Shown here: piece by piece, positions 26,562 to 35,931 of the stretch
How the letters are laid out: every line of letters begins with the position of its first letter
Numbering within the stretch: the first letter of the stretch is position 1
Source of the DNA: Planctomycetota bacterium
GTDB lineage: Bacteria; Planctomycetota; Phycisphaerae; Sedimentisphaerales; Anaerobacaceae
Direction: 5' to 3'
Assembly (NCBI GenBank): GCA_013349615.1
Contig: DUZJ01000005.1
Coordinates: 1 to 64,000 of the forward strand
Length of the DNA: 64,000 nucleotides
Position numbers and translations under genes: made by a program
Notes under the pieces: model-generated
Seen by the model: the letters and a program-made list of their open reading frames with translations, nothing else
The model's database searches: none
Told to the model about the DNA's origin: nothing

Positions 26562-28112
26562 TCATCTTTGCCGGCTCTTCGCCCGGCTATAGCCTTGCTT
26601 CTTATATTTTTCCAGCAGGTTTGTCAGCCTCTCGACTTGCTCAGGGAGTTTATCCCACAGGTCGTTTTCTTCATAAGGGTCGTTGGCCAAATTGTACAAC
26701 TGTCCCGGACTGCCCGGCTTGGGCCCACCGCCTCCAGGCTCAACCCATCCGCCGGAGCCTTTAGTGCCTTGAATCAACTTCCAGCGGCCCTGTCGAATAC
26801 TAAATACGCCAAAACAGGAATGATGAACAATTGCTTCGCGAATCGGCTTATCGAGTTTTTTTCCCAACAGCGCCGGCAATATATTGTAACTGTCCTGGCC
26901 GGCGTTCTCTGGCAGACTGGTTCCAACAATGGCTGCACAAGTTGCCGTCAGGTCTGTCAGGCATATCAACTCATCGCACGTAGTATCAGGTTCTATCCTG
27001 CCGGGCCAACGAGCGATAAAGGGTACCCGATGGCCACCCTCCCAGATATGAGATTTAAACCCTCGCCAATTGCCGGCAGATTTATGCCCTTTCTTGCCGA
27101 TTCGAGGCCCATTATCGCTTGTAAATATTACCAGAGTATCGTTTGTTAGCTTCAATCTGTCCAATGTATCAAGGACCTGCCCCACACACCAATCCACTAA
27201 AACGACGAGGTCGCCTCGGGGGCCCGTTTTACTGCGTCCTTTGATAAAATCCGGCGGCAGCCACGGCGCGTGCGGCGCTGAAAGTGCCAGGTAGATGAAA
27301 AACGGACTGTTTTCATCGGTACCTTTATATCGCTCAAGAAATTCCCTGGTCTTCTCGATGTAGGTCGGGTCAACATTTTCGTTGGACCAGCCGGGCACCA
27401 TTGGGCCCGGGCGACTGCCGGTCGTTGTTACGGGACCTCTCCGGACCATCGCTGCTGTTGGTTCCGCGGTACATCGGCCGTTTTCAATGAACACATAGGG
27501 CGGGTCAACTGTTGAACACGCAGCGGTAATAAATGAATAATCGAAGCCATGTTCCTTTGGCCCGTCGAGTATTGGTTTGTTGAAATCAACGCGTTCAGCA
27601 TCTTTGACGCTGTTTATAGTTCCGCCATTTTTTGATTGCCAACCAACACCAAGATGCCACTTGCCTATGCAGGCGCTTGCGTAGCTATATTTCTTGAGAA
27701 GCTCGGCAACAGTCGTCTGCTCCCGTGAAATCAATGGCCGGGAGAAGCCGCTCAACACATTGCGTTTCAGGCGGGTCCGCCAGCAATATCGGCCTGTTAG
27801 CACACCGTAGCGCGTCGGACTACAGACCGCAGAAGGTGAATGGGCATCTGTAAAACGTACACCCTGGCTTGCAAGAGCATCGGCGTTTGGTGTATGAATC
27901 TTTGACTCCTTGTTATAGCAACTGATGTCACCATAGCCCAGGTCATCGGCCATGATGAAGACGATGTTGGGCTTATCAGGATGTGCTCTGCTCGCTGACT
28001 GCTTGGGAGAGCCTGTACACCCCTGAATGACCAGGGACGCCGCGCCTATACCTGCGGCTTTGATAAACTCCCGTCGGTTAATCCCGTTAGAAATCTTAGT
28101 TTTTTGTACCAT
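26562..28112 (-). CDS. Tat-exported lipoprotein sulfatase (type I, Cys)
   Basis: 516 residues from ATG 28112, preceded by a strong GGAGG; an upstream in-frame start at 28184 lacks one. The N-terminus has a Tat motif (NRREFIKAAG) directly followed by a lipobox (VIQGC), so the protein should be folded before export and lipid-anchored. Alkaline-phosphatase-fold sulfatase features are present: NIVFIMADDLGYGD (metal-binding Asp pair), CSPTRYGVLTGR with Cys97 as the residue converted to formylglycine, GKWHLG, and TSDNGPRIG for the remaining metal ligands. It removes sulfate from a carbohydrate or aryl substrate. Activity needs formylglycine maturation; the SUMF1-fold protein at 33880 lacks one catalytic Cys, so the maturase must be encoded elsewhere. 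Confidence 0.92.
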   Translation of the reverse strand: MVQKTKISNGINRREFIKAAGIGAASLVIQGCTGSPKQSASRAHPDKPNIVFIMADDLGYGDISCYNKESKIHTPNADALASQGVRFTDAHSPSAVCSPTRYGVLTGRYCWRTRLKRNVLSGFSRPLISREQTTVAELLKKYSYASACIGKWHLGVGWQSKNGGTINSVKDAERVDFNKPILDGPKEHGFDYSFITAACSTVDPPYVFIENGRCTAEPTAAMVRRGPVTTTGSRPGPMVPGWSNENVDPTYIEKTREFLERYKGTDENSPFFIYLALSAPHAPWLPPDFIKGRSKTGPRGDLVVLVDWCVGQVLDTLDRLKLTNDTLVIFTSDNGPRIGKKGHKSAGNWRGFKSHIWEGGHRVPFIARWPGRIEPDTTCDELICLTDLTATCAAIVGTSLPENAGQDSYNILPALLGKKLDKPIREAIVHHSCFGVFSIRQGRWKLIQGTKGSGGWVEPGGGGPKPGSPGQLYNLANDPYEENDLWDKLPEQVERLTNLLEKYKKQGYSRAKSRQR

Positions 28113-28527
28113 ATTCTTACCTCCATCGGATTTTCTAACGGGGTTAATTTCGGGCTTCATAGAAAGATTCCTTATTTTTCTCAAATTAAACAGATGTAGG
28201 GATTATAAAACCTGTTAAGCCTTTTATTTAAGAAAATCTTTTATTTCACCTAAAATTTTCGTCGCCCCCTCGCCTTCTGCTGAAGGCAGAAAAGGGGGCT
28301 GCCCGAATCCCTGCACTGTATTAGTGCAGGATATGGAGTTGAAATGTGATAACTAATGATACTGTCCTTATTTTTGGGGGGAAATTAAAGGTATCCGGTA
28401 CATTTTTTCTTTCAAAGTATGGATGGAATACCAGCCCGCTTTTTGGCGGTTCATTCGCATGCTGTTGTCATATCTTCTTTCAACCCTGCTTAGCCGAGGC
28501 TGCGAACGACATTGGGCCGAAGCTAAC
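28113..28527. other. Intergenic stretch between two - strand genes
   Basis: No gene. It contains a GCCTTCTGCTGAAGGC hairpin near 28269 and a CCCTGCACTGTATTAGTGCAGG hairpin near 28310, both of the short-palindrome type seen elsewhere. Promoter elements for the sulfatase should lie at about 28130-28250 but were not identified. Confidence 0.5.
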
Positions 28528-30165
28528 CTATTCTTTCGCTGCCTGCCGTGTGGCGATGGGTACATACCCTGCCTCCAAGCCCTGCGGCGGGTTTACAATC
28601 AAGGCCGGGTCGATATCGGCCAGTTTTCCAATCCTGGGGGGCGCCAGGTAGTCGCGGTCTTTTTTCCAGTTGCGGTGGAGTTTTTCCACCCGCGCCTGCA
28701 GGCTCTGGCGCTCAATATCGGTTAAATCGGCGTTGAGTAATGCAGGCTGGTCGGCGAATCGATACCAGTAGTACGTGACCACACTACCGTCCCCCGGATG
28801 CGCCTTGAAAGGTCCTGCCACGGGGCCAGGCTTCTTCCAGCAACTCTGGGCATCGTCAGGAGTGACGTAGGGTTGGGAGGATTGCTCGCGGGGCCGACTA
28901 AAGCTAACCTTGGCCAGTCCTGTTTCAGCCGGAACGTCTTCGGGGCGTATCACAACCCACTGAGCCCTTTTATCATTATCATTCACCAGGCGATAGTATT
29001 CGGGGAGCGTCACCAGTGGGCCATCCTTAGTATCTTTTTTCGTAGCCAGTTCGTAGTTCCACCGGAACCCGTAGGTACTTGAATCAGGCGCCACGGAACT
29101 GGCAAAAGAATCCCAGGCAAGAGGAACCTTTTTTCCCCTGGTGACAGAGATCTTCCAGGTTGACCTGCCTCGTCCGGGAAAGCTGTGCACGACGGCCCCC
29201 TTGGGGTCGATGGCTCCGCTGGCCGGGGCCCCGCCTTCAAACCAGGCCTTGACGGCATCCCAGAGGGCCTTTTTGTTGTAGGCGGTAACGCGGTGCACGA
29301 CCGCCGAATCGCCCTGCGGCCCTCGTGGAAACGAAGTGGGTGCTATGCGGGCGTAGGTCTGGCCCTTCTCGTCAGTGGACTGGACGCTGGGGACGTACTG
29401 GGTTTCCATCTGCAAAGCCCTATTTGGCCCTGAGGGACGGCTATCCAGAAACATTCCACCCAGGCGAGGGTCGTCCACAGTCACGCGGGACCAGAAATAG
29501 GGGGTGAAGAAAGCAACCGGTCCTTTGAAGTTTCGCGTGTTCAGAAACAAGGTCCAACAGTTATTTCCGGTAGGCACGTTTTTGCCGGCGGTGGTGGACT
29601 TGGCCTCGGTGAGCGGAAGCGGCAGATACCCGTAGCCGAACAGCTCACCGCAGGTGCCTTGTTTCAGATTCAGGCCATCGGGGGGCCACAGCAACCAGGG
29701 ACTGAACTGTGCCACACCGTACTTGCCTCTCGGTTCATCCCAGCTCCTTCCTTTGCCGGCCCCGGGTCCGTTGGCCCATGCACGGAAATTCAGGGCCACC
29801 CCGCCCATAATGAACTTCGGTGTTTCCGTGGCGAACCGCGTGTCACGCCACCATCCCAGGCCGCCCTCGATATCGGAATACAGTCTTTCAGACGGACGAC
29901 TGTCATACTGGGCATGCATCCAGGTGCCGAACAGACCTGTTTGAAAACGACGCCCCGGGTATTCCTGCAACAAAGGCCAGGCGGCTACATACATTGAGAA
30001 CCCGGCGTTATATGTTTCTTGAACTTTATCGTTAGGTACGAGCAGGTATCCGGCCATCTCTCCTTTCTGAATCTGATTGGGGGCGCCGAGCAGTGGTGCC
30101 AGGGGCAAGACGAACACGAGGGCCAGGCAGGAAGTGAACAATGTAAAAAACCTTTTTTTCAACAT
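28528..30165 (-). CDS. Stand-alone secreted copy of the new ~500-residue domain
   Basis: 545 residues, signal peptide to about residue 28 (PLAPLLGAPNQ). The mature protein aligns end to end with residues ~910-1441 of the SASA-GH27 giant. Shared blocks are EGGLGWWRDTRF with ETPKF, NFKGPVAFFTPYFWSRV, KALWDAVKAWFEGG, PADETGLA-type VPAETGLAKVSF, DGSVVTYYWYRFADQPALL, then DRDYLAPPRIGKLADIDPAL and the tail GYVPIATRQ. Many conserved Trp, Tyr, Gly and Pro suggest an extracellular beta-rich, carbohydrate-binding or catalytic fold. I know no family name and assign no reaction. It sits between the sulfatase and a CocE-type hydrolase on the same strand. Confidence 0.75.
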   Translation of the reverse strand: MLKKRFFTLFTSCLALVFVLPLAPLLGAPNQIQKGEMAGYLLVPNDKVQETYNAGFSMYVAAWPLLQEYPGRRFQTGLFGTWMHAQYDSRPSERLYSDIEGGLGWWRDTRFATETPKFIMGGVALNFRAWANGPGAGKGRSWDEPRGKYGVAQFSPWLLWPPDGLNLKQGTCGELFGYGYLPLPLTEAKSTTAGKNVPTGNNCWTLFLNTRNFKGPVAFFTPYFWSRVTVDDPRLGGMFLDSRPSGPNRALQMETQYVPSVQSTDEKGQTYARIAPTSFPRGPQGDSAVVHRVTAYNKKALWDAVKAWFEGGAPASGAIDPKGAVVHSFPGRGRSTWKISVTRGKKVPLAWDSFASSVAPDSSTYGFRWNYELATKKDTKDGPLVTLPEYYRLVNDNDKRAQWVVIRPEDVPAETGLAKVSFSRPREQSSQPYVTPDDAQSCWKKPGPVAGPFKAHPGDGSVVTYYWYRFADQPALLNADLTDIERQSLQARVEKLHRNWKKDRDYLAPPRIGKLADIDPALIVNPPQGLEAGYVPIATRQAAKE

Positions 30166-30493
30166 AAGGGAAGCTCCGGTAACTATTTTTCTTTCTTTAT
30201 TTGCAGCGTCTAACGTAGCACTCTAAAAGCATACAGCAGACAATGGACGTCTGTCAAGCAGGGTTTTCGGGAATTATTCAGAACGTGTGTACTTGTCAAG
30301 GGCTAACGGGACCATCTGACAACTGTCCTATCTTCTTAGAAAATAAGTATTTACGCTTTAAGCCGCGTGTTATTTACGTGCCTAAGGCACCGCTATTTAT
30401 GTTCTTATAAAGCACTTTTTTGGTCATTTTTTTGTTGTCTTTTGTGCCTTTTCGCGGCCAAACTAAATCGGCGTGAATCAGTGTAATCCGCGA
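30166..30493. other. Intergenic stretch with inverted copy of the A-rich repeat
   Basis: No gene. The repeat at 30393-30450 is the reverse complement of 961-1020 and 45131-45190. A CTAAGGCACC and related short inverted repeats precede it. Confidence 0.55.
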
Positions 30494-32119
30494 TTAGTTA
30501 TTTCTTCGTGCCGCGACCGGCAGCAGTATGTGTGATGGATATTTTGCATTCAGGTAGATGGTGTTAGCTGCCGCCTTAGTCTCATCGTCCATACCTGAGG
30601 GCTTACCCGTGTTAGGATTCGGTTCAAAACGCGGTGAATTGCTGGAGGATATGGCAACACGGACTCGATGGCCCGGACTAAAGACCAGGCTGGTGGCCCA
30701 CAAGTCAATTTCAAACTCATAGATTTTGCGGGGTTCCATCAGCTCACTTTTCTCCATAGAATTTCGATGCCGAGCTCTAATGATGCCGTCCAGCACAATC
30801 ATGCTCCGACCGTCCGGGTACACGTCACAAAGCTTCGCTGTAAAGTCCGTATCCGTCGCCGTTGAAGACGCCCAGAGCCTGACTTTGACGGGGCCCGTGA
30901 TTTCTACCGGCTTTTTCAGCTCTCTGGATGTGAAAAGCAGGACGTCCGGGCGTTCTTCGACCGGTCGCTGGTCTCTGGGGCCTTTTGTTATGATGAGGTT
31001 GGCCCCGCCGATAGTGGGCACAGGGTCCCTGGGGTCATAGTGAAAGATAAGTGAAGAACCGGTTTTTTTGGGTGGCCGCGGGCGCAACGTTCCATTGGCA
31101 TTGAAATAGAAGGGTTTTATCTTCGCCGGAACGGGCCAATCATCAGCGGTTTTCCACACGTTCGCCCGCGTATCCTTGTCGGCTGGGTCGCCCATTACAA
31201 AATACTGCACAATCGGGATATCATCGAACCCTTTGCCGTTTTTCTTCATCCATATATCAAACCAATTCAACATGCCGACGGTTTTAGGATACTCGGTATT
31301 GGGAAAGACCAGGTCTTCTGAGCGACCATGCCCATACGGCCCCATAACCAGCCGGCATTTACCCCGCGCACCCTTGTCGCCTTTCTTTTGTATAGTAAGA
31401 AAACTATTGATGGTGCCCGCATTAAAAATATCATACCACCCGCCCAGGAACATCACGGGGACATTGACACGATGAGCTACGAGCTCGGGGTCGAACTGTT
31501 TGCAGAAATCGTCGTAGTCCGGGTGCGCCCGCATCTCTTTTAGATTCTCGGGACTGAACTTGTTTCCGCTCAACCAACCCTCCAACAAACTCTTGCGAAA
31601 AGCACCTCCCTGATAGGCGGCCTGGCGGTACATGCTGGAAAATGCGACCGCAACATACTGGCAGACCAGATGTGGCGGTCGGCTGGGAGCCATCATGTTC
31701 TGCGTAATCCCGTTGGCACTCGCGCCCACCGTCCCGACCTTGCCGTTGCACCATTTCTGAGCCGCAATCCATTCGACCGCGTCATATCCATCCTTATGCT
31801 CTCCCCACCCATCATGCCCGAAGACCGGATAATCCACACCTTCCGAGCCAAATCTTCCGCGAATGTCCTGCGAGACAAAGGCATAACCGTGTTGATTGGC
31901 CATCCTTGCCTGCCCTTGTGCTCCACCCTTTCCATAAGGCGTGCGAAAAAGGATTGTAGGCCAGGGCCCCTCGCCATCAGGAAGATAAACATCCGTCGCC
32001 AGCTTCACTCCGTCCCGCATCGGGACCATAACAGTCTGAGTTGGCTTCGCGCAGCAAAGGACAGCGGCGATTAGAATGACGGCAAGACTGATTTTTATGA
32101 TAGTAACTCTTTTACGCAT
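30494..32119 (-). CDS. CocE/NonD family alpha/beta hydrolase (S15-type), exported
   Basis: 541 residues with a signal peptide (hydrophobic ~8-24). The alpha/beta-hydrolase part begins PMRDGVKLATDVYLPDG. The nucleophile is Ser134 in VGASANG; the acid is the Asp in FLGGWYDIF; the base is the His in MGPYGHGRS. A helical cap and the C-terminal jelly-roll of the CocE/X-Pro dipeptidyl-peptidase family follow (PVEITGPVKVRLWASSTATD, then SSSNSPRFEPNPNTG). Members hydrolyse acyl esters, beta-lactam acyl groups or X-Pro peptides. Next to carbohydrate genes, an acyl-esterase on a glycan is a reasonable guess. It is divergent from the Gfo/Idh/MocA gene, separated by about 375 bp. Confidence 0.9.
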   Translation of the reverse strand: MRKRVTIIKISLAVILIAAVLCCAKPTQTVMVPMRDGVKLATDVYLPDGEGPWPTILFRTPYGKGGAQGQARMANQHGYAFVSQDIRGRFGSEGVDYPVFGHDGWGEHKDGYDAVEWIAAQKWCNGKVGTVGASANGITQNMMAPSRPPHLVCQYVAVAFSSMYRQAAYQGGAFRKSLLEGWLSGNKFSPENLKEMRAHPDYDDFCKQFDPELVAHRVNVPVMFLGGWYDIFNAGTINSFLTIQKKGDKGARGKCRLVMGPYGHGRSEDLVFPNTEYPKTVGMLNWFDIWMKKNGKGFDDIPIVQYFVMGDPADKDTRANVWKTADDWPVPAKIKPFYFNANGTLRPRPPKKTGSSLIFHYDPRDPVPTIGGANLIITKGPRDQRPVEERPDVLLFTSRELKKPVEITGPVKVRLWASSTATDTDFTAKLCDVYPDGRSMIVLDGIIRARHRNSMEKSELMEPRKIYEFEIDLWATSLVFSPGHRVRVAISSSNSPRFEPNPNTGKPSGMDDETKAAANTIYLNAKYPSHILLPVAARRNN

Positions 32120-32495
32120 AATATCCTCCTTTACCCAAACTCCAGGACCTTAGTGTTTCAAGGAATGGCAGCCGACTCCATACCAACAGAAATAACTACA
32201 GCAATTGCTTATAAATACACAAAAGTCCGTAATATTACAACCTTTTTGTTACTGTTTTCGGGAGACTTCCTGTTGTACGCCAATGGGCGGCAAATATTTG
32301 TAAAAGGCGCTGGAATTGGGCCGCCTAATGGAGTATTATACCATACAAACAGGAGAATGGTCGTTGACGAGCAGGGTATGTATTTTTCATCTTCTCAACG
32401 TGCCAACTTTTTGTGAAAGTCCTTCGCTGAAGCGCCGGATGGGATGAAAGATGTTCAATAAAGTATGTTACGCAGTTTATTCAAGGGAGAAAAAA
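32120..32495. promoter_or_regulatory. Divergent promoter region
   Basis: This spacer separates the CocE gene (-) from the Tat oxidoreductase gene (+) and must hold start signals for both. A frame at 32153-32416 has no motif and is not called. No clear operator palindrome was seen. Confidence 0.45.
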
Positions 32496-33845
32496 ATGGG
32501 AACAATAAATCGCAGAGAATTTTTGAAAGGTTCAATAGGTGCAGCTACAACGTTTACCGTCCTGTCTCAAAACAAAAGTGTGGGGGCTGCAAACAAGGTG
32601 GTGTTGGGAATAATGGGGGTCGGCGGTCGAGGGCGTGCGCTTTTGAGCAGCCTGGTGAAAAGGTCTGACGTTAAGATTAAATATATCTGCGACGCGGATA
32701 CGCGAAGCTATGGGCCGGCAGCAGAGATTGTGATGGAAGGCCACGACTACAAGCCGAAATTTGTGCAGGATTTTCGAAAAATGCTCGACGACCGCCAGGT
32801 CGATGCGGTCGTAATAGCGACTTCGGACCGCTGGCATGCATTAGGTACAATAATGGCCTGCCAGGCGGGAAAAGACGTCTATGTGGAGAAACCTCTGTCG
32901 CTGAGCATCTGGGACGGCAGAAAGATGGTTGAGGCGGCCCGGAAATACAACAGGGTTGTTCAGGTTGGAACGCAAAGCCGCAGCGCCCCCTATACCGATA
33001 AAGCCGCGGAGTATATCCGCAGCGGTAAACTGGGGGACGTTTATCTGGCCCGCGTGTTTCTTATGCAGGGAGCCGGGCCTATTCATGTAGCCGGAGTGCA
33101 GCCGGTTCCGGAAGGTCTGGACTATGATTTGTGGTGTGGCCCGTCACCTAAGCTGCCTTACCGTCCGGGCAGATGGTTCTGGAGGCTTTGGGATTTTTAT
33201 GTCGGTTACATTATGGCTGATATGACCCATCAGATCGACTTGGCGCGGTACCTGATTGGCAAGGAATATCCGGACACTGTCTGTAATGCAGGAGGAGTGT
33301 ACCACTTCAACGATGGCAGAGAGCAGCCGGACACCCAGTTTGCGACGTTTGAGTTCGGCGAACTTACCTTACTTTTCGAAGCGTCCCTCTGGTCGCCTTA
33401 TATGCATCGAATTGTTCATTTGAAAGACAAGACGAAGTTCCCGGACTGGCCTTTCTCCGCAACAAAGGTGGAAATATGCGGAACCAAGGGCTTTATGTGC
33501 TTTGGCAGACACGGCGGCGGATGGCAGGTATTTGAAGGAGACAGCAATGTGCGGGAGAGCAAGGCTGTTGTCTCGGAGCCGGCCGGCTTGAAATTCGGAA
33601 GTATAATAGACTCGCATTTCGACGATTTCATAGACTGTATCCGCAGCCGAAAGAAACCTAAAGCGGATGTCGAAGAAGCGCACCTTTCAATGGTGTTGTG
33701 CCATCTTGCCAACATCTCATATCGGGTCGGAAACCGTAAACTCAAATTTGATGGCACAACTGAAAAGTTTGTCGCAGACAACGAAGCCAACAAGTACCTA
33801 AAGGCCAACTATAGAAAGCCCTGGATTGTACCCGAGAAAGTATAA
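32496..33845 (+). CDS. Tat-exported Gfo/Idh/MocA oxidoreductase
   Basis: 449 residues from ATG 32496, preceded by AAGGGAGAAA; an in-frame ATG at 32451 is less likely because it puts the Tat signal inside. The Tat motif is NRREFLKGSIGAA. A Rossmann domain follows (VVLGIMGVGGRGRALLSSL), with DAVVIATSD and the family lysine in VEKPLS. A C-terminal alpha/beta domain with MTHQIDLARYL and an active-site-like HIVHLKDK segment completes the protein. Exported members of this family in planctomycetes carry NAD(P) and act on glycosides or sugars, for example as redox-type glycosidases or glycoside 3-keto enzymes; the reaction here is not determined. The SUMF1-fold gene follows after 34 bp, probably as an operon. 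Confidence 0.9.
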   Translation: MGTINRREFLKGSIGAATTFTVLSQNKSVGAANKVVLGIMGVGGRGRALLSSLVKRSDVKIKYICDADTRSYGPAAEIVMEGHDYKPKFVQDFRKMLDDRQVDAVVIATSDRWHALGTIMACQAGKDVYVEKPLSLSIWDGRKMVEAARKYNRVVQVGTQSRSAPYTDKAAEYIRSGKLGDVYLARVFLMQGAGPIHVAGVQPVPEGLDYDLWCGPSPKLPYRPGRWFWRLWDFYVGYIMADMTHQIDLARYLIGKEYPDTVCNAGGVYHFNDGREQPDTQFATFEFGELTLLFEASLWSPYMHRIVHLKDKTKFPDWPFSATKVEICGTKGFMCFGRHGGGWQVFEGDSNVRESKAVVSEPAGLKFGSIIDSHFDDFIDCIRSRKKPKADVEEAHLSMVLCHLANISYRVGNRKLKFDGTTEKFVADNEANKYLKANYRKPWIVPEKV

Positions 33846-33879
33846 GGACCGCTGAGGACAGAGCAAATCGGATTTTAAG

Positions 33880-35091
33880 GTGAATAAGATGCCCAAAAGT
33901 ATTTTGCCATTGACGGCTGTTTGTCTAATCTGGTGCAATTTGTGCTATTCACAGTGGATTGAGATTAGCAATACGAAGGTAACACAGGAGCCGACTGAAT
34001 TGGGCGGCCCGAGGATAGTGATAGAGTATGACTTAAAAGACGCGGAAATTTCAAAGGATTGTCCCGCATACGTTTTCATCCGCTATAGTAAGGATTCAGG
34101 CGCTGCCTGGGAATTTCTCGCTATGGAGTATCTCAGAGGCAATGGTTACGGCCTTGTCGAAGGTCCGGGACACAAAAAGATAATCTGGTGGGGTACAGGC
34201 GAAACGAGCTTTGGAGGACCTGGCGAAACAGGCACAACACGTATTGTGGACCTAAGTCGGTTAAAGTTTAGAGTTCGTGGAATCAGGATGGTGCGAGTTC
34301 CGGCCGGAGTTTTCAAGATGAAGAGTCTGCCGGGCGGAGGTTATGACGAGTCAAGATGGGACGAAGAGCCTGTTTGTGAACTGCCGTTGTTTTATATAGC
34401 AAAATATGAAACCACAGTTGCTATGTATGCAGACTATCTTAACGAAATCGGCCGAGAGGGAACAGGTTGGAACAAACGAATGTCGAACAGCCGCCGCTGC
34501 GGCATTGTCCGGAACGGGTCCGCCCCTGATTTTACTTACAGTGTAAAACCAGGCAGAGAAAACTATCCGGTTACATACATATCCTGGTACGATGCGGCAG
34601 CGTTTCTGAAGTGGTGTGGTTTGAGACTGCCGAGTGAAGCAGAATGGGAAAAAACTGTTCGTGGCGGGATTTGCCTGGATGGCGACAAGACAAAGCAGCG
34701 TGAAAATCCTCTGCCCGAGAGAAAATATCCCTGGGGAAATGAATCGCCGAGCGCCGGTGGTGTTTATCGATGTAATTGCGATGGTGAACAAGACGGGTTT
34801 TCGTGTACGGCGCCGGTAGGCAGCTTTGGTAAATTCAACAGTCCTTACGGAGCCTGTGACATGGCGGGAAACGTTGCAGAGTGGACCTTAGACTGGTATT
34901 CAACTTCGTATCATGTCGGGTTGGATGGATTCAGAATGGTGCGTGGCGGCTCGTGGATGGCTGTTCCGTTTGCCTGTGATGCCATCACGGGAGCCACGCA
35001 GCTACCTCTAAAGGAGAGCAGTATTATGGGATTTCGCGCTGTGCGCAGCACGCCTTCCGGCGGTTGCGGGGCCGGGCACAAATCACCCTGA
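33880..35091 (+). CDS. Secreted SUMF1/FGE-fold protein, probably not a working FGE
   Basis: 403 residues (GTG 33880; an ATG at 33889 is also possible), signal peptide to about residue 24. Residues ~25-130 form a beta-rich N-terminal domain often found before this fold. The sulfatase-modifying-factor domain follows: MVRVPAGVFKM, YIAKYETTVAMY, YPVTYISWYDAAAFLKW, LRLPSEAEWEKTVRGG, CDMAGNVAEWTLDWY, VRGGSWMAVPFACD and MGFRAVRS. In catalytic formylglycine-generating enzymes the C-terminal motif has two copper-binding cysteines (GGSxLCxxxYC). Here the first is Ala (GGSWMA) and only the second Cys remains, so formylglycine synthesis is unlikely. A structural or ligand-binding role like other SUMF1-fold proteins fits better. 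Confidence 0.85.
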   Translation: MNKMPKSILPLTAVCLIWCNLCYSQWIEISNTKVTQEPTELGGPRIVIEYDLKDAEISKDCPAYVFIRYSKDSGAAWEFLAMEYLRGNGYGLVEGPGHKKIIWWGTGETSFGGPGETGTTRIVDLSRLKFRVRGIRMVRVPAGVFKMKSLPGGGYDESRWDEEPVCELPLFYIAKYETTVAMYADYLNEIGREGTGWNKRMSNSRRCGIVRNGSAPDFTYSVKPGRENYPVTYISWYDAAAFLKWCGLRLPSEAEWEKTVRGGICLDGDKTKQRENPLPERKYPWGNESPSAGGVYRCNCDGEQDGFSCTAPVGSFGKFNSPYGACDMAGNVAEWTLDWYSTSYHVGLDGFRMVRGGSWMAVPFACDAITGATQLPLKESSIMGFRAVRSTPSGGCGAGHKSP

Positions 35092-35931
35092 CGAATCATT
35101 AGGCGGTCACGCCCCGGCTGAGCTCGCCGAAGTCGACACTCATTTCCCGCCGATATTGTGAGTAGTCAAGTATGGAAGAGGGGCCGCAAAATGTCCTGTT
35201 TTGAGTTTGGGGAGAACCGGGAAATAAATTTAAGAAAAAGCCCCTGTGTCGGCAGTGGCGATATTATCCCTGTTATTGTCTTATTTCGTATTTTTGAGAT
35301 ATTCGCCTTAGCTTCACAGGGGCGATATTAAATTGCGGCTCTTTCCTTTTTTCCTCTTAGCCCTCCCTAACGTTGCCTGTATTACGTTCTGACTTGTGTG
35401 CGAAAGTCCAAGACAAACAACATAAGTTTGAGCTAACATGGCCGAACAGGTCATTATCCAGAGCCACCTTTTTTTCTTCTAACACATAGCGCATCGACAG
35501 ATTTCCTGCTCGGTCTTGAACCTTTTTTGGATGTCCCGGACGTCAGCAATTCCGCACAGTTTAACACGGGCAATAATGCCAATAGTTTGAAAGGTTCTCA
35601 TTTCTCCTCGACCGCCCCAAAGTGTAAGCCGGCAGCTTCAATTATCTCGCCCATCTTCAATGACTTTCCCCACTTAAACCCGATAACGAGAAATATTCCC
35701 GCTCAAACTTTGTTTCCAGCGGCTCAAAAAAAATATATTTTTTTCTTTTTTTGACCAAAGTAATCGTATGCTGTCAAACTTCAAACCCCCGCTTTCTGTC
35801 CCTCGGCCTGGCAAGGGCCTTTTTACACTTGCCGTATTTTTGCTCTGGGATTCCCAAAACGCCCATCTTGGCGTTTGGGCAAGCCCTCTGAAGCTGTGGG
35901 CGAGAGTGAATAGCAATATGGTTATTGAGTG
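35092..35931. other. 840-bp spacer without recognised gene
   Basis: No reliable gene. It shows a pair of GGCGATATTA segments (35257 and 35321) flanking a T-rich stretch, a poly-T/A tract near 35727-35755, and a CCAAAACGCC/GGCGTTTGG inverted repeat at 35854-35878 that is related to the palindrome inside the 3' end of the next gene (35988-36020). Confidence 0.5.

Noticed and set aside
32153-32416. 87-residue open frame in the divergent spacer
   Set aside because: No ribosome-binding site, no motif, and it occupies the region needed for two promoters.
33880-35091. Annotation as active formylglycine-generating enzyme
   Set aside because: The first of the two catalytic cysteines is replaced by Ala.
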